A stretch of DNA of 64,000 nt from Pseudomonadota bacterium. GTDB taxonomy: Bacteria > Desulfobacterota > Desulfarculia > Desulfarculales > Desulfarculaceae. The notes under the pieces were generated by a model that did no database searches, had not been told where the DNA came from, and saw only the letters and a program-made list of their open reading frames with translations. This document shows, piece by piece, positions 20,434 to 28,513 of this stretch. Each line of letters opens with the position of its first letter. Within the stretch, counting starts at the first letter, position 1. The stretch covers positions 155,008 to 219,007 of the forward strand of contig JAHIQI010000052.1 in assembly GCA_018902755.1 (NCBI GenBank). Reading direction: 5' to 3'. The translations under genes were made by a program, and so were the position numbers.

Positions 20434-21768
20434 TTAGTTGTTCCTCGAGTAAAGCCTGATCAGCTCTTCCCGCTCCTGGGGCGAAAAGTCCGCCAGGCTT
20501 TCCTTCGGTGGGGCCAGGGAATCTCTGGGAGTGGCTTCTGCGGTCTTCTCCTTGGCCTGGCGAGGCTGATTCTTCGATTGGCTGGAGCTGGCCTGGGAGC
20601 AGTTCTCACCTCCCTTCCTAATGGCATTGTAAAGGTACTCATTAGCTTTGCTGATCCGTATCTTGGCGTCCTTTTCCGAAACCCCCAGACGCTTCATCAA
20701 GCAAGGGGTCAACTCCACCCCCTCCAGCTGGAGGGCAACCAATTCGTAATAGATCTCGGCCAGCGAACTTTTGCCCTCCAAAACTTTTTCGGCGTAGCAG
20801 ATCGCCTTCTCTCGCCAGGAGGGGTCCCGGTAGGCCTGTTCCCAGTCGGCCGGCTGCCCCTTTAATTGGTTAAAGGTGGATTTGCGACCCTTATAGCCCC
20901 CGTTACGGATGACATCATTGATGTATTGGTTAGCATTGTTGATCCATTTATTCTGATTCTTCTTTGCGATCCCTAGGCGCTTCATTTGGCAGGGGGTCAG
21001 TTCCCAGCCCTCCACCTGGAGCGCAACCAATTCGTAATAAGTCTCTGCCAGCTTGCTGTTCATTTTCAAAATTTCTTCGGCGTAGTAGATCGCCTTCTTT
21101 CGCCAAGATGGGTCCCCATAGGTCTGCTCCCAGGCGGTCCGCTTCCTCTTAGGGCGCGCTACCTCCAGCATCGCGCAGATTTTTTCTTTGGTCTGGTATA
21201 CCCAGGAGTTGACTTTCTTGGGGTCATCTTTGGTGTCGAGCAGCTCAGCCTGCGCTTGGCCGATCTTGGTCCCCTCCAACATCATGGAGATGATCGCGTG
21301 GTATCTCCAGCCGTTCTCAGAGCCATCCAAAAATTTCTGCATCACCCGGCAGACGGCGGCCCGGCTATTCTTAGATTCCACGATCTGCTCGGGCGTCCAC
21401 TGGTACTGCGGTACATAATCCACAGCGTCGAAGTCGGCGAAGGATTCCTCGTTCTCTACTTCACCGTCATCATTAAAGGTGGTGAAGGTCTTGTGGTGGC
21501 CGTAGGCGGCTGCCTTGATGTTAGTGTTGGAGTCCTTTTCCACGTAGTCGGGGTTGCGGATGGAGTGTATGGCGTAGGAGCGCTTCTGGACCTGCTTCAC
21601 CAGGGACTTGATGCTCCGGATGTGGGAAGCGCACCCACTTTCGATGAAATGGCGGAACCGCTCCTCGCTGTACTTCTTGTCCAAGGCATAGGCCTTGGAG
21701 ACGTGATCTTTGCCGATGGTGTCGCATACCACCAGCGTGACCAGCTCGGGCAGGACTACTGGATCCAC
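20434..21768 (-). CDS. Unknown protein with sigma-like segment and duplicated C-terminal repeats
   Basis: This 444-residue protein starts at GTG 21768 after GGAGGTG, overlapping the upstream gene by 13 bases. Residues about 130-205 look like a sigma-70 region-4-like helical segment. Two copies of a unit of about 110 residues follow (WEQTYGDPSWRKKAIYYAEE and WEQAYRDPSWREKAICYAEK each begin one), and each contains YYELVALQ and a helical LGxxxK element. The N-terminal FIESGC..IRSIKSLV resembles VIESGC..VLGIERLV of the upstream 80-residue protein. It may be an element-encoded DNA- or RNA-polymerase-binding regulator; this is inference. Confidence 0.6.
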   Translation of the reverse strand: MDPVVLPELVTLVVCDTIGKDHVSKAYALDKKYSEERFRHFIESGCASHIRSIKSLVKQVQKRSYAIHSIRNPDYVEKDSNTNIKAAAYGHHKTFTTFNDDGEVENEESFADFDAVDYVPQYQWTPEQIVESKNSRAAVCRVMQKFLDGSENGWRYHAIISMMLEGTKIGQAQAELLDTKDDPKKVNSWVYQTKEKICAMLEVARPKRKRTAWEQTYGDPSWRKKAIYYAEEILKMNSKLAETYYELVALQVEGWELTPCQMKRLGIAKKNQNKWINNANQYINDVIRNGGYKGRKSTFNQLKGQPADWEQAYRDPSWREKAICYAEKVLEGKSSLAEIYYELVALQLEGVELTPCLMKRLGVSEKDAKIRISKANEYLYNAIRKGGENCSQASSSQSKNQPRQAKEKTAEATPRDSLAPPKESLADFSPQEREELIRLYSRNN

Positions 21769-21998
21769 TGCCTCACCTCCTCCACCAAGTCAGGCAAGAG
21801 CAACAGGAAGATGTTCTCGGCCTGGCGGTTCACCAACCTTTCGATACCGAGGACACGACCGCAGCCGCTTTCTATCACTACCTGCCACACCTTAGCCTCC
21901 ACCACCCAGTAGAAGGGCCAAATCAGCTCCTTCTCCACCTCGGAGAGGCCGCTCAAGGCCTCTTTCAGCCGCTCTTTTTCTCGGGATTTCTTTGCCAT
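21756..21998 (-). CDS. Small hypothetical protein, coupled to the sigma-like gene
   Basis: This 80-residue protein has a Lys/Glu-rich N-terminal helix and a hydrophobic second half (QAENIFLLLLPDLVEEV). Its C-terminal motif VIESGCGRVLGIERLVNRQ is similar to the N-terminus of the downstream 444-residue protein. The ATG at 21998 has no perfect ribosome site, but a GAGG lies nearby. The stop overlaps the next start, so the two may work as a pair or may once have been one gene. Confidence 0.55.
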   Translation of the reverse strand: MAKKSREKERLKEALSGLSEVEKELIWPFYWVVEAKVWQVVIESGCGRVLGIERLVNRQAENIFLLLLPDLVEEVRQWIQ

Positions 21999-22323
21999 GG
22001 TTCGCCTCCTCGTGTGGTTGACACCAGCGCGGTGTCGGTTAGTTAGGATCTTGGGAGAACAACTCAGACGCTTCCATGCCAGAGCTCGTGCATGCTATGA
22101 TGGCTACGCTTTGCATTCGGGAGCAGTCGCTATTACCAAGGCCCTGTATCCAGTGAGGTTGAAGCTTTGAGTGGTTTGCCTTTTCAAATCTCTTGGTATG
22201 AAAGTAAGGCAAAATTGCGGGTCTGTAAAGGTATGTGGTTGATATAGCTAGACATTTAGGACATTTTGGACAAATTGGACAAAATTTGGTGGGTTACTTG
22301 TACTGCTGTCGATTGGAGGTGTT
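21999..22323. promoter_or_regulatory. Divergent intergenic region with dyad and direct repeats
   Basis: This gap lies between a minus-strand and a plus-strand gene. It holds a dyad GACACC-N5-GGTGTC at about 22020-22036, suited to a dimeric repressor, and direct repeats of TTGGACAAA at about 22265-22290 just upstream of the plus-strand gene. These are candidate operators for the two divergent transcripts; no promoter is clear enough to name. Confidence 0.35.
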
Positions 22324-22689
22324 ATGAAGGAATATAATTCGAATATTGTTTTGGGGTTATTCCCTGAATTAATCTTAAAGAATAGTCAAATAAAAAAATT
22401 AAAAGAGGCCCCAGAGCTATCAAATATATTGGATTATATTGCCAATCGTACTCTTCCTAAGAAAGCAAAAGCGGTTTATTTTGTCCTTAGAGAATGCCAC
22501 AATACCCTGGAAGAGGCTGTAAATATATATAAAGACGTTTATAATGAAATAGAAGAAGAAAGTCTTAGACGTTCTGGTAGCAGGGCAAGAGAAAGGGTAA
22601 TTAGGGAGGCACTAAAAAGTCCGGAAATTCAAGAATGGAAGGCAGCCTGGCTAGAGAAAAACAACAACTTAAAGGCAGCAGGACAGTAA
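22324..22689 (+). CDS. AT-rich hypothetical protein, first of a pair
   Basis: This 121-residue, highly charged, helical protein has no recognised domain. The ATG at 22324 has a GGAGGTG site. Base composition is much more AT-rich than the flanking genes, so it and the next gene look like a recent cargo insertion. The 3' end overlaps the start of the following gene by up to 55 bases. A two-gene toxin-antitoxin or defence module is possible but not shown. Confidence 0.6.
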   Translation: MKEYNSNIVLGLFPELILKNSQIKKLKEAPELSNILDYIANRTLPKKAKAVYFVLRECHNTLEEAVNIYKDVYNEIEEESLRRSGSRARERVIREALKSPEIQEWKAAWLEKNNNLKAAGQ

Positions 22690-23858
22690 TTTTGACTAAT
22701 AATGATAAAAGATACTGGGGCAAATTAATCGGGGGTGGCGTTGAAGCTTCAATGCTCCTGTCTATAGAAGAGTTAATAGACGAAAAAGAGTGGGTAGAAG
22801 CGGCTAAACTTTTGAGAGTATTCTTGGCTATGTATCCCTTTCAATATGACCTTATTGAAAAATATATTAGTGCGAGTGGACTATATGATACTTGTAAGGG
22901 AGTATTAAGTGACGCATGGGTTTTGGATTGCGATAAAAACAAAATTATTACAAGTGCTGACATGGAAAAAATATCAGAGACGGTTGGGGCCGAAATAGAG
23001 AGGCAATATGATTATGGAGGAAACACCTGCCAATCTATATGCTATAGTTTTTTGACCGGTTATAATAACGCGCTTGCCAAAAAGTTAAATGCCAAAGAAG
23101 TGATAGAAGATATAAAAGAAATATCTGAAGAAGTTATTTCCATAATCAGGCAATATCAGCGCCCGATAAGGGGCGATAACGAATTGAAGGCAATAGCAGC
23201 ATATCTGTGTTTCGGGGACCTTGCCCTAGGCGAAATTGTAAGCGACTTCTTTGTGGGTACTAGAGGCAGCATAGATCTAGATGGGCTTAATGTTGATCAT
23301 TTGATTGACTGTGTTGGAGCCGCCGCCCGTGATGATATTGAGGTACAAAAGACCATTAAGCATACACAGGAAAAGTTGGATGATTATTTAAAAGAAAAGC
23401 GCGATAAGAATAATAGATGGACGCGCGCTTGGAGTGAAGATGAAGTCGCCCATATGATTATTAAAAACGCCATTTTGGGGTTAATTTTGATCCGGGATAA
23501 AAATATATTGCCAGGAGGCATTGTTTTTTATTTGGAAATTGTTTCATTGCTTATAAATAAAACAAAACGGAAAAAGCCAAAATTTGGACATCTGATTGTG
23601 TCGGCAACTATTGTTTATCGAATAAGGTACTTTTTGGAAGAGGTGTTTAATTATGATAGTAATTGGTGGGTTGAATCAGCGATATTCGATGGCGGGTTGT
23701 CTCAACCTGAATTGGCCAATCTAGATTTATACTTAACTCATATGTCTTCTGAGGTAATAGAGGCAATAATTCAAAAGGCGGTAGAAACCTTGGAAAGTAT
23801 TAAACACAAATCGGACCAATCAAAGAAATTGGTCCGATTTGTGGGAAAAGTTTCCTAA
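22635..23858 (+). CDS. AT-rich hypothetical protein, second of a pair
   Basis: This protein of about 407 residues is predicted to be mostly helical and has no recognised domain. The start is uncertain: the ATG at 22635 lies inside the previous gene, and a TTG near 22692 is also possible. It shares the low GC of its partner. Its last codons lie within a perfect 16-base inverted repeat at 23805-23843. Function unknown. Confidence 0.6.
   Translation: MEGSLAREKQQLKGSRTVILTNNDKRYWGKLIGGGVEASMLLSIEELIDEKEWVEAAKLLRVFLAMYPFQYDLIEKYISASGLYDTCKGVLSDAWVLDCDKNKIITSADMEKISETVGAEIERQYDYGGNTCQSICYSFLTGYNNALAKKLNAKEVIEDIKEISEEVISIIRQYQRPIRGDNELKAIAAYLCFGDLALGEIVSDFFVGTRGSIDLDGLNVDHLIDCVGAAARDDIEVQKTIKHTQEKLDDYLKEKRDKNNRWTRAWSEDEVAHMIIKNAILGLILIRDKNILPGGIVFYLEIVSLLINKTKRKKPKFGHLIVSATIVYRIRYFLEEVFNYDSNWWVESAIFDGGLSQPELANLDLYLTHMSSEVIEAIIQKAVETLESIKHKSDQSKKLVRFVGKVS
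23805..23843. terminator. Perfect 16-bp inverted repeat at a convergent gene end
   Basis: CACAAATCGGACCAAT at 23805-23820 pairs exactly with ATTGGTCCGATTTGTG at 23828-23843 around a 7-base loop. It lies inside the last codons of the plus-strand gene, and just before the 3' end of the convergent ardC-like gene. There is no long T tract, so it may be a bidirectional terminator or an mRNA-end stabiliser. Confidence 0.5.
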
Positions 23859-24727
23859 AATTCAGACCCCCGGCTAGTTGGCTTGGATTTCCCAACCACC
23901 CAATCCACCGCCTTCTGAGCCTGGGCTGCCGCCTGCACCACCAGGGTGCTGTCCTTCTTGAGCTTGCTCAGCCATCCCTGAATATAGGCTGCCGAGTTGT
24001 CGATGGTCTTATTGACTATGCCAGTCACTCCACAAAGCATGGCTGCGCCCATCTCGGCCACCAGTTCCTCCTTGGAGTAGTTGGTGGAGCCAAAGGGGGC
24101 CATGTCCACCAGGGTGGGACGGTTCAGGCGTGACTCGTGGCCAGTGGCGTGGACCATCTCGTGAAAGAGGGTGGAGTAGTATTCCTCGTCACTGACAAAG
24201 GTCTCTGGCCGGGGCATATTTACCAGGTCTTTGCGCGGGCTGTACCAGGCAGCCTGCACCTGATGCTGTAAGGTCGGTGGACTGGGCATACCTGCCATGA
24301 CCTGCTCACAGCGCTCGATGGGACTGAAAGGTCGATCCGGTGCCTGGTCCTCCTTGGGCGGTTCGATGCCCTCGGTCTGCTCCAGGTTGAAGACGCGGTA
24401 GTAGCGCAGGAAGGGCACTTCCTTCTTTTCGCCGGTCTCCTGGTCCTTTACCTCCAGCCACTTCCAAAACACCACCGGGGTGCTCTTGGCCCCTTTCTTG
24501 ACGCTTCCCCCCAGTTTCTTGGTCTGGTTAAAGGTAAGCCAGTATGGACTGGCATAGCTGCTCACGTTGAGCATGAAGCGGTTGATGCCTCGGTAGGGCC
24601 GCTTGCTAACCAAATTCATGGCTAGGCCGCCGCCCTTCCACGGCTTTTGCCAGGGCACGGTTCCCTGTTCAAGTAGTTCTATGATACGATCGCTAACGAT
24701 CTGATAGGCATTACCCCTGCCTTTCAT
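23855..24727 (-). CDS. ardC: ArdC-type antirestriction protein with zincin peptidase domain
   Basis: This 290-residue protein has the N-terminal ArdC ssDNA-binding domain (YQIVSDRIIELLEQGTVPWQ, then RPYRGINRFML) and a C-terminal zincin-like metallopeptidase with LFHEMVHATGHESRLNR, the HExxH motif with a third ligand downstream. ArdC-type proteins protect incoming plasmid or element DNA from host restriction. An ideal AGGAGGTGATC site lies upstream, preceded by a strong hairpin. The gene is the last of a minus-strand run of small element genes. Confidence 0.92.
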   Translation of the reverse strand: MKGRGNAYQIVSDRIIELLEQGTVPWQKPWKGGGLAMNLVSKRPYRGINRFMLNVSSYASPYWLTFNQTKKLGGSVKKGAKSTPVVFWKWLEVKDQETGEKKEVPFLRYYRVFNLEQTEGIEPPKEDQAPDRPFSPIERCEQVMAGMPSPPTLQHQVQAAWYSPRKDLVNMPRPETFVSDEEYYSTLFHEMVHATGHESRLNRPTLVDMAPFGSTNYSKEELVAEMGAAMLCGVTGIVNKTIDNSAAYIQGWLSKLKKDSTLVVQAAAQAQKAVDWVVGKSKPTSRGSEF

Positions 24728-24742
24728 CTTTGATCACCTCCT

Positions 24743-24771
24743 TGGCCACACGGGCCTCTCTCTGCTGAGAG
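24743..24771 (-). promoter_or_regulatory. Hairpin just upstream of the ardC ribosome site
   Basis: ACGGGCCTCTC and GAGAGGCCCGT form an 11-bp stem around a 6-base loop, about ten bases before the AGGAGGTGA site. It is one of several hairpin-then-ribosome-site arrangements in this island and may terminate, attenuate or protect mRNA. Confidence 0.55.
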
Positions 24772-24852
24772 GCCCGTGGGCCTGTTTTTGGGCATAAAAA
24801 ATCCACCCCAAGGGGGTGGCCGCGTCTGTCGTGGGTTGTTGGGGGCGAAGGC

Positions 24853-25092
24853 TTAGGCCGCGAAACGTCGCTCCAGGTCCTGATACAGCGCCTCAATCTC
24901 AGAGGCCTCCCAGACTTGACAAAGCCCCAGGTTTTCATCCCGTAGGGCGGCCAGGAAGCCGGCCTTGTAGCCCTGCTTGAAGGACACATCCGGCAATCCC
25001 CGCAGCTCCAGCTCCTGACCCACCCGGCCGGCCAGGGCCAGCAAGGTTGAATCGTTAAGGTCGGAGACCAGGCAAAACACCTTCTTGCTCAT
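24853..25092 (-). CDS. Small hypothetical protein
   Basis: This 79-residue protein is predicted to be alpha/beta with mid-chain helix FKQGYKAGFLAALRDE. Its ATG overlaps the upstream TGA as ATGA (25089-25092), with GGAGGC as ribosome site. It is part of a tight operon of four small genes with the DUF2958 gene. No domain recognised. Confidence 0.65.
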   Translation of the reverse strand: MSKKVFCLVSDLNDSTLLALAGRVGQELELRGLPDVSFKQGYKAGFLAALRDENLGLCQVWEASEIEALYQDLERRFAA

Positions 25093-25442
25093 GACTGCCT
25101 CCTTAATCCCAGGGACCAGATCGCGTCGCGATAGCCGTCCGGATCCACCTTGAGATTGTCGTAGTCACGCACCACCACCTTGACCGGGATGGCGCTGGTA
25201 TTGGTGAGGTAGATGTCCTGCACCATGCCCCCGGCGATCTCCACCTGCACCTCGGGCGTAAACAGGCGCAGCTCCGCCAGGGTTTCCTGCAGGGCCAAGA
25301 GCTCCTGCCGGGCCTGAGTGAGGAGATCAAGCTCCTCTGGGTTTTGGTTAAGGGACAGGACTGATGCCCTACCCACCTGGCGCAGCAACTGGTCGTAGCG
25401 CTGCCTTGGTCCTACTGGCTCAGTACAGGTCTTGGCCTTCAT
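25089..25442 (-). CDS. Small hypothetical protein
   Basis: This 117-residue protein has a central helical section (QARQELLALQETLAEL) and a beta-rich C-terminal half. The ATG at 25442 follows GGGGAGGTG, and the gene overlaps both neighbours. No known domain. Translational coupling suggests co-production with the flanking small proteins. Confidence 0.65.
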   Translation of the reverse strand: MKAKTCTEPVGPRQRYDQLLRQVGRASVLSLNQNPEELDLLTQARQELLALQETLAELRLFTPEVQVEIAGGMVQDIYLTNTSAIPVKVVVRDYDNLKVDPDGYRDAIWSLGLRRQS

Positions 25443-25602
25443 GGCGACTCACCTCCCCGGTCTTGAAATCTTGGGCCAGGTAGCACCACTTGGCCGGCTC
25501 GATGGGCTCCAGGAAACGGACTGCCTGCTTTACCGCTTGCTCCGGCGTCTCGGCAGTCACGTCGATCTCCCAGGTGATCCGGTATTCCTTAAACTCAGTC
25601 AT
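25420..25602 (-). CDS. Small hypothetical protein
   Basis: This 60-residue protein reads YRITWEIDVTAETPEQAVKQ in its first half, a pattern of beta strand then helix typical of small single-domain element proteins (similar to DUF-type predicted nucleotide-modification accessory folds, but not assignable). It overlaps the DUF2958 gene upstream by eight bases and the next gene by 23. Confidence 0.6.
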   Translation of the reverse strand: MTEFKEYRITWEIDVTAETPEQAVKQAVRFLEPIEPAKWCYLAQDFKTGEVSRHEGQDLY

Positions 25603-25915
25603 AGACCTTCACCCCCGGTATCTGGCTGGCTGGCATGGGCCGCCAGTGCAGATCGCGGTCCACCTCCAGGCCCAGGCGGTCTTTGAGCTGCTTGAGTTCT
25701 CTGAGGCTGAAGTAGCCCCACTCGGCCATGTCTCTGTCCCCGTTGAGGATGACGTAGCCGAAAAACAGATCCTGGCCGTCAAACTCGGCCGCGTACCAGT
25801 CGCAGCCATGCAGGAAGAAGTGCATGCTTATGCGCTTGTCCTTGAGGGGCGTCTCCTCGGTCTCATACAGTTTGGGCAGCTGGTTTAGCTGGTTTTGGGT
25901 TGGTTCATTCCACAT
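25595..25915 (-). CDS. DUF2958-family protein
   Basis: This 106-residue protein matches the DUF2958 pattern seen on plasmids and ICEs: LPKLYETEE, HFFLHGCDWYAAEFDGQDLF, FGYV..AEWGYFSLREL and a final DRDLHWRP. The function of the family is not known; it frequently sits beside ArdC and other antirestriction genes, as here. A perfect AAGGAGGT site precedes the ATG at 25915. Confidence 0.85.
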   Translation of the reverse strand: MWNEPTQNQLNQLPKLYETEETPLKDKRISMHFFLHGCDWYAAEFDGQDLFFGYVILNGDRDMAEWGYFSLRELKQLKDRLGLEVDRDLHWRPMPASQIPGVKVYD

Positions 25916-25957
25916 GGTTAATACCTCCTTGTTTAGTTTTGCTTTTGAGGGGCGACT

Positions 25958-26311
25958 TCACCCCGCCACCGGAGGTGAAGGCGCCACGCCAGCAAAAAGG
26001 CCGCCCATTTGGGCAGCCTTGGCTTCAGGGGTTTGCGGTTCCTGAGGAGCATTGGCTCCCCAGCGCGACTCCCAGAGCAGCTTGATGCCATGGCCCATCA
26101 CCTCCAGGCCATGGTCAAACTCCTGGGTCAGCTTTCTCCTCTCTCCCAGGTCACGGGTGCGCGATAACTGCTTGAGGGTCAGCTCCAGGGAGATGACCCC
26201 CAGCATCATTTCGGCTCGGAATTGCTTGCTGGGAAAGGTGCGGCGAAAGCACTGCATCAGCCGCTCCTCCAGGGCAGTCAGCTCGCCTCTTAGGTCTCGG
26301 GTCTTGGCCAT
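25958..26311 (-). CDS. Small helical hypothetical protein
   Basis: This 117-residue protein is mostly helical with a Pro-rich tail. I chose ATG 26311, preceded by AAAGGAGA, rather than the open frame reaching 26443, because the longer version runs through a terminator-like hairpin. A GCTCCCC/GGGAGC stem with a T-run lies upstream at about 26400-26425 and may end the transcript of the ATPase gene before this gene begins. No domain recognised. Confidence 0.6.
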   Translation of the reverse strand: MAKTRDLRGELTALEERLMQCFRRTFPSKQFRAEMMLGVISLELTLKQLSRTRDLGERRKLTQEFDHGLEVMGHGIKLLWESRWGANAPQEPQTPEAKAAQMGGLFAGVAPSPPVAG

Positions 26312-26397
26312 AAGAAATCTCCTTTCTCGGTTTGAAGGGCCTTGGGTTTTAAGAAATCGGGCCCGGAAGGGCCCTTGGGGAGGGACATGGGTAGGAT

Positions 26398-26427
26398 TAG
26401 AAAAAACCCGCTCCCTGAGGGGAGCAG
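26398..26427 (-). terminator. Intrinsic terminator-like hairpin
   Basis: On the minus strand GCTCCCC-TCA-GGGAGC is followed by GGGTTTTTTCT. It lies about 150 bases after the end of the ATPase gene at 26577 and 90 bases before the next minus-strand gene. Confidence 0.65.
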
Positions 26428-26576
26428 GCATACAGGACGGCATCCAAATCGCTGCTTAAGTGATCAGCCGCTTAAGGTGGGTTTGATAATGGGATAGAGC
26501 CCGCGCGCCTGGCGCTGTGGATTAATCCGCACGGGTCCCATTTTGGGGATGAGTGTGATGATGGAAAATTTGGGAA

Positions 26577-28511
26577 TTAAAGGGTAGGTGGGTCAGCCAA
26601 AAAATCCTTAGCCAATTTGATCTGAATATTTTCCCGGTTTGGGACCAGCAGGTCCCGCAGCAGATTTTTGAGCTTGAGCTCGGTCTCCTTGTTGGTGGCG
26701 ATCATGTACTTGAGCTCGGCCTGGTAGCGGCCCAGCTTGAGCAGGTTGCCGGTCAGGTCGGACTTGCCGGTCTCCACCTGGATGGCCAGGGTCTGCTCAT
26801 AGGACTCCACCACCAGGTCCAGGTCGTCCTTTTCTATAAAAGTGAAGCCCTCCTGCTTTAGATAATGCTGCTTGATGGCCTCCACCCAGTAGCGATGCTC
26901 CAGGCCGCCCCGGCCGGGCTGGCGCCACTTGCCGCCCAGCTCCTGCCAGCCTTTATGGCCGAGGTCAAACAGTCGCTTGCCTTCAATGGTCAGAGGCATG
27001 ACCAGCTGCAAGGCCTCCAGCTCCTGCAGCAGGCGGTAGCCCTGGGCGGTCTTCAGGCCCAGCTTCTTGAAACGCTGCACCAGCCCTAGGAAGGGATATG
27101 AGGCCAGGTTTTCCAGCAAAATGCGGCCCAGGGGGGAGAGAGTTTCTGGCTTTGGAATATCCCGAAGATTGCTCCTCTGATCTGGCTGAGGTTCCTCCGG
27201 CCTCAGCTGGGCCAAATACCCCTGCATATGCTCTTGCAGGTCCTCATCACGCACCGAGCCCTTTTTCAGGGGAAAAGGAGGCAGGGCCAAAAGCAGAGGT
27301 TGCAGCAAGCGGTCCGAGCGGCAGATGGCCTTGCCTAGGGTAAGCATGGCCAGATATTTGCGCTCGTTCTTGTCCAGCAGCATGGAGTCGGCCACGGCCA
27401 TGACGTCCTGATTCAGGGACAAAGACAGGCAAAACTTGGTGGCCAGGTTGCCCAGGGCGGAGACGCTCATCTTGGAAGGATGCTGGTCGATGATCACCAG
27501 GCTCTCCCCCAGCTCCCTTATCTCTCGGCAGATGACGTCGGCGATATCCTCCTCCCGCCGGCTCTTTAAAAACAGATGATGGGCTTCCTCGATGATGATG
27601 AAGTGCTTCAATACCTCCCTCTCCGGCTGCCTCATCCGGTAGTGATAGATCCACAAGAGCAGGGTGCCGATGACAAAGGCCTGGTCCGAGCCGGACAGGC
27701 CGTCCAACTCCAGGATCACCTTCTTGTTGAGCAGATCGGGGATGGAATAGCCCTCAGCACAATTGACCATCTCGCCCAGGCCAGGGTAGTTGATGGCGTT
27801 AAGGGTCCTCTTGACCGAGGCCCACCACAAGAGCTCCCTGGCCTTCTTTTTCTGCCTAACCACCGAGTCCTTCATCTCCTGAAAGGTGCCGTGATGGGAG
27901 CTTTCCATAAACACGTCATTGGCCCCGGGGCCCAGCAGATAGACCTTCTCGATGATCTCGGCCAGCTGCTTGATCCACACATGCTCCTCCACTCCCGGGG
28001 GCTTATTCTTGGGATTGAAGAGGAAAGGCGCCACATCGTTGCGGCCCACCGTGAAGATCAAGATCTCTTCATCCTTGAAGTCGGGATGGCCCAAGAGGTC
28101 GCGGTAGTTGCGCTTGTAGTCGAAGATCAAGAAGGGCTTCTGATGCCGGCAGATCTCCCGGATGAGGTTCATGACCAGGGTGGTCTTGCCGCTGCCGGTC
28201 TTGCCGAAGATGCCGCAGTGGCGCAGCCACTCTGGTCCCCGGATGCCAAAGCTAGAGATGGCCTTGTTGGGGTACAGCACCTCACCGACGGTGTACTCGC
28301 CGGCCATTTCTGCACCCTGGGGAGGGGGCAGCAGGATCTGCTCACTCTGCAGGCCCGGCGTCTTTTGGGCCAAGATCAGGTCCATCCAGGACTCCATCTC
28401 CTTCTTCTTGCGCCAGTCCTTTTCAAACAGATACTGCCATCTAAGCCCGGCCCACTGCCGGGCCGGCATCAGCGGCTGCAAGAGCCTCAGCTTCTCCTCG
28501 ACAAAATCCAT
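26577..28511 (-). CDS. HerA/DUF87-type ATPase with winged helix and nuclease-like C-terminus
   Basis: This 644-residue ATPase has Walker A (GIFGKTGSGKTTLVMNLI, about residue 98-115), Walker B (HFIIIEEAHHLFLKS) and a downstream VIIDQHPSKMS motif of the HerA family. After the ATPase core come a winged-helix region (LGLKTAQGYRLLQELEAL) and a C-terminal domain with KDDLDLVVESYEQTLAIQVET, which resembles a PD-(D/E)XK core. It starts two bases after the stop of the Fe-S nuclease gene, so the pair is coupled and may act like HerA-NurA in DNA end processing or transfer. It is paralogous to the protein at 17733-19769. Confidence 0.85.
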   Translation of the reverse strand: MDFVEEKLRLLQPLMPARQWAGLRWQYLFEKDWRKKKEMESWMDLILAQKTPGLQSEQILLPPPQGAEMAGEYTVGEVLYPNKAISSFGIRGPEWLRHCGIFGKTGSGKTTLVMNLIREICRHQKPFLIFDYKRNYRDLLGHPDFKDEEILIFTVGRNDVAPFLFNPKNKPPGVEEHVWIKQLAEIIEKVYLLGPGANDVFMESSHHGTFQEMKDSVVRQKKKARELLWWASVKRTLNAINYPGLGEMVNCAEGYSIPDLLNKKVILELDGLSGSDQAFVIGTLLLWIYHYRMRQPEREVLKHFIIIEEAHHLFLKSRREEDIADVICREIRELGESLVIIDQHPSKMSVSALGNLATKFCLSLSLNQDVMAVADSMLLDKNERKYLAMLTLGKAICRSDRLLQPLLLALPPFPLKKGSVRDEDLQEHMQGYLAQLRPEEPQPDQRSNLRDIPKPETLSPLGRILLENLASYPFLGLVQRFKKLGLKTAQGYRLLQELEALQLVMPLTIEGKRLFDLGHKGWQELGGKWRQPGRGGLEHRYWVEAIKQHYLKQEGFTFIEKDDLDLVVESYEQTLAIQVETGKSDLTGNLLKLGRYQAELKYMIATNKETELKLKNLLRDLLVPNRENIQIKLAKDFLADPPTL

Positions 28512-28513
28512 TT

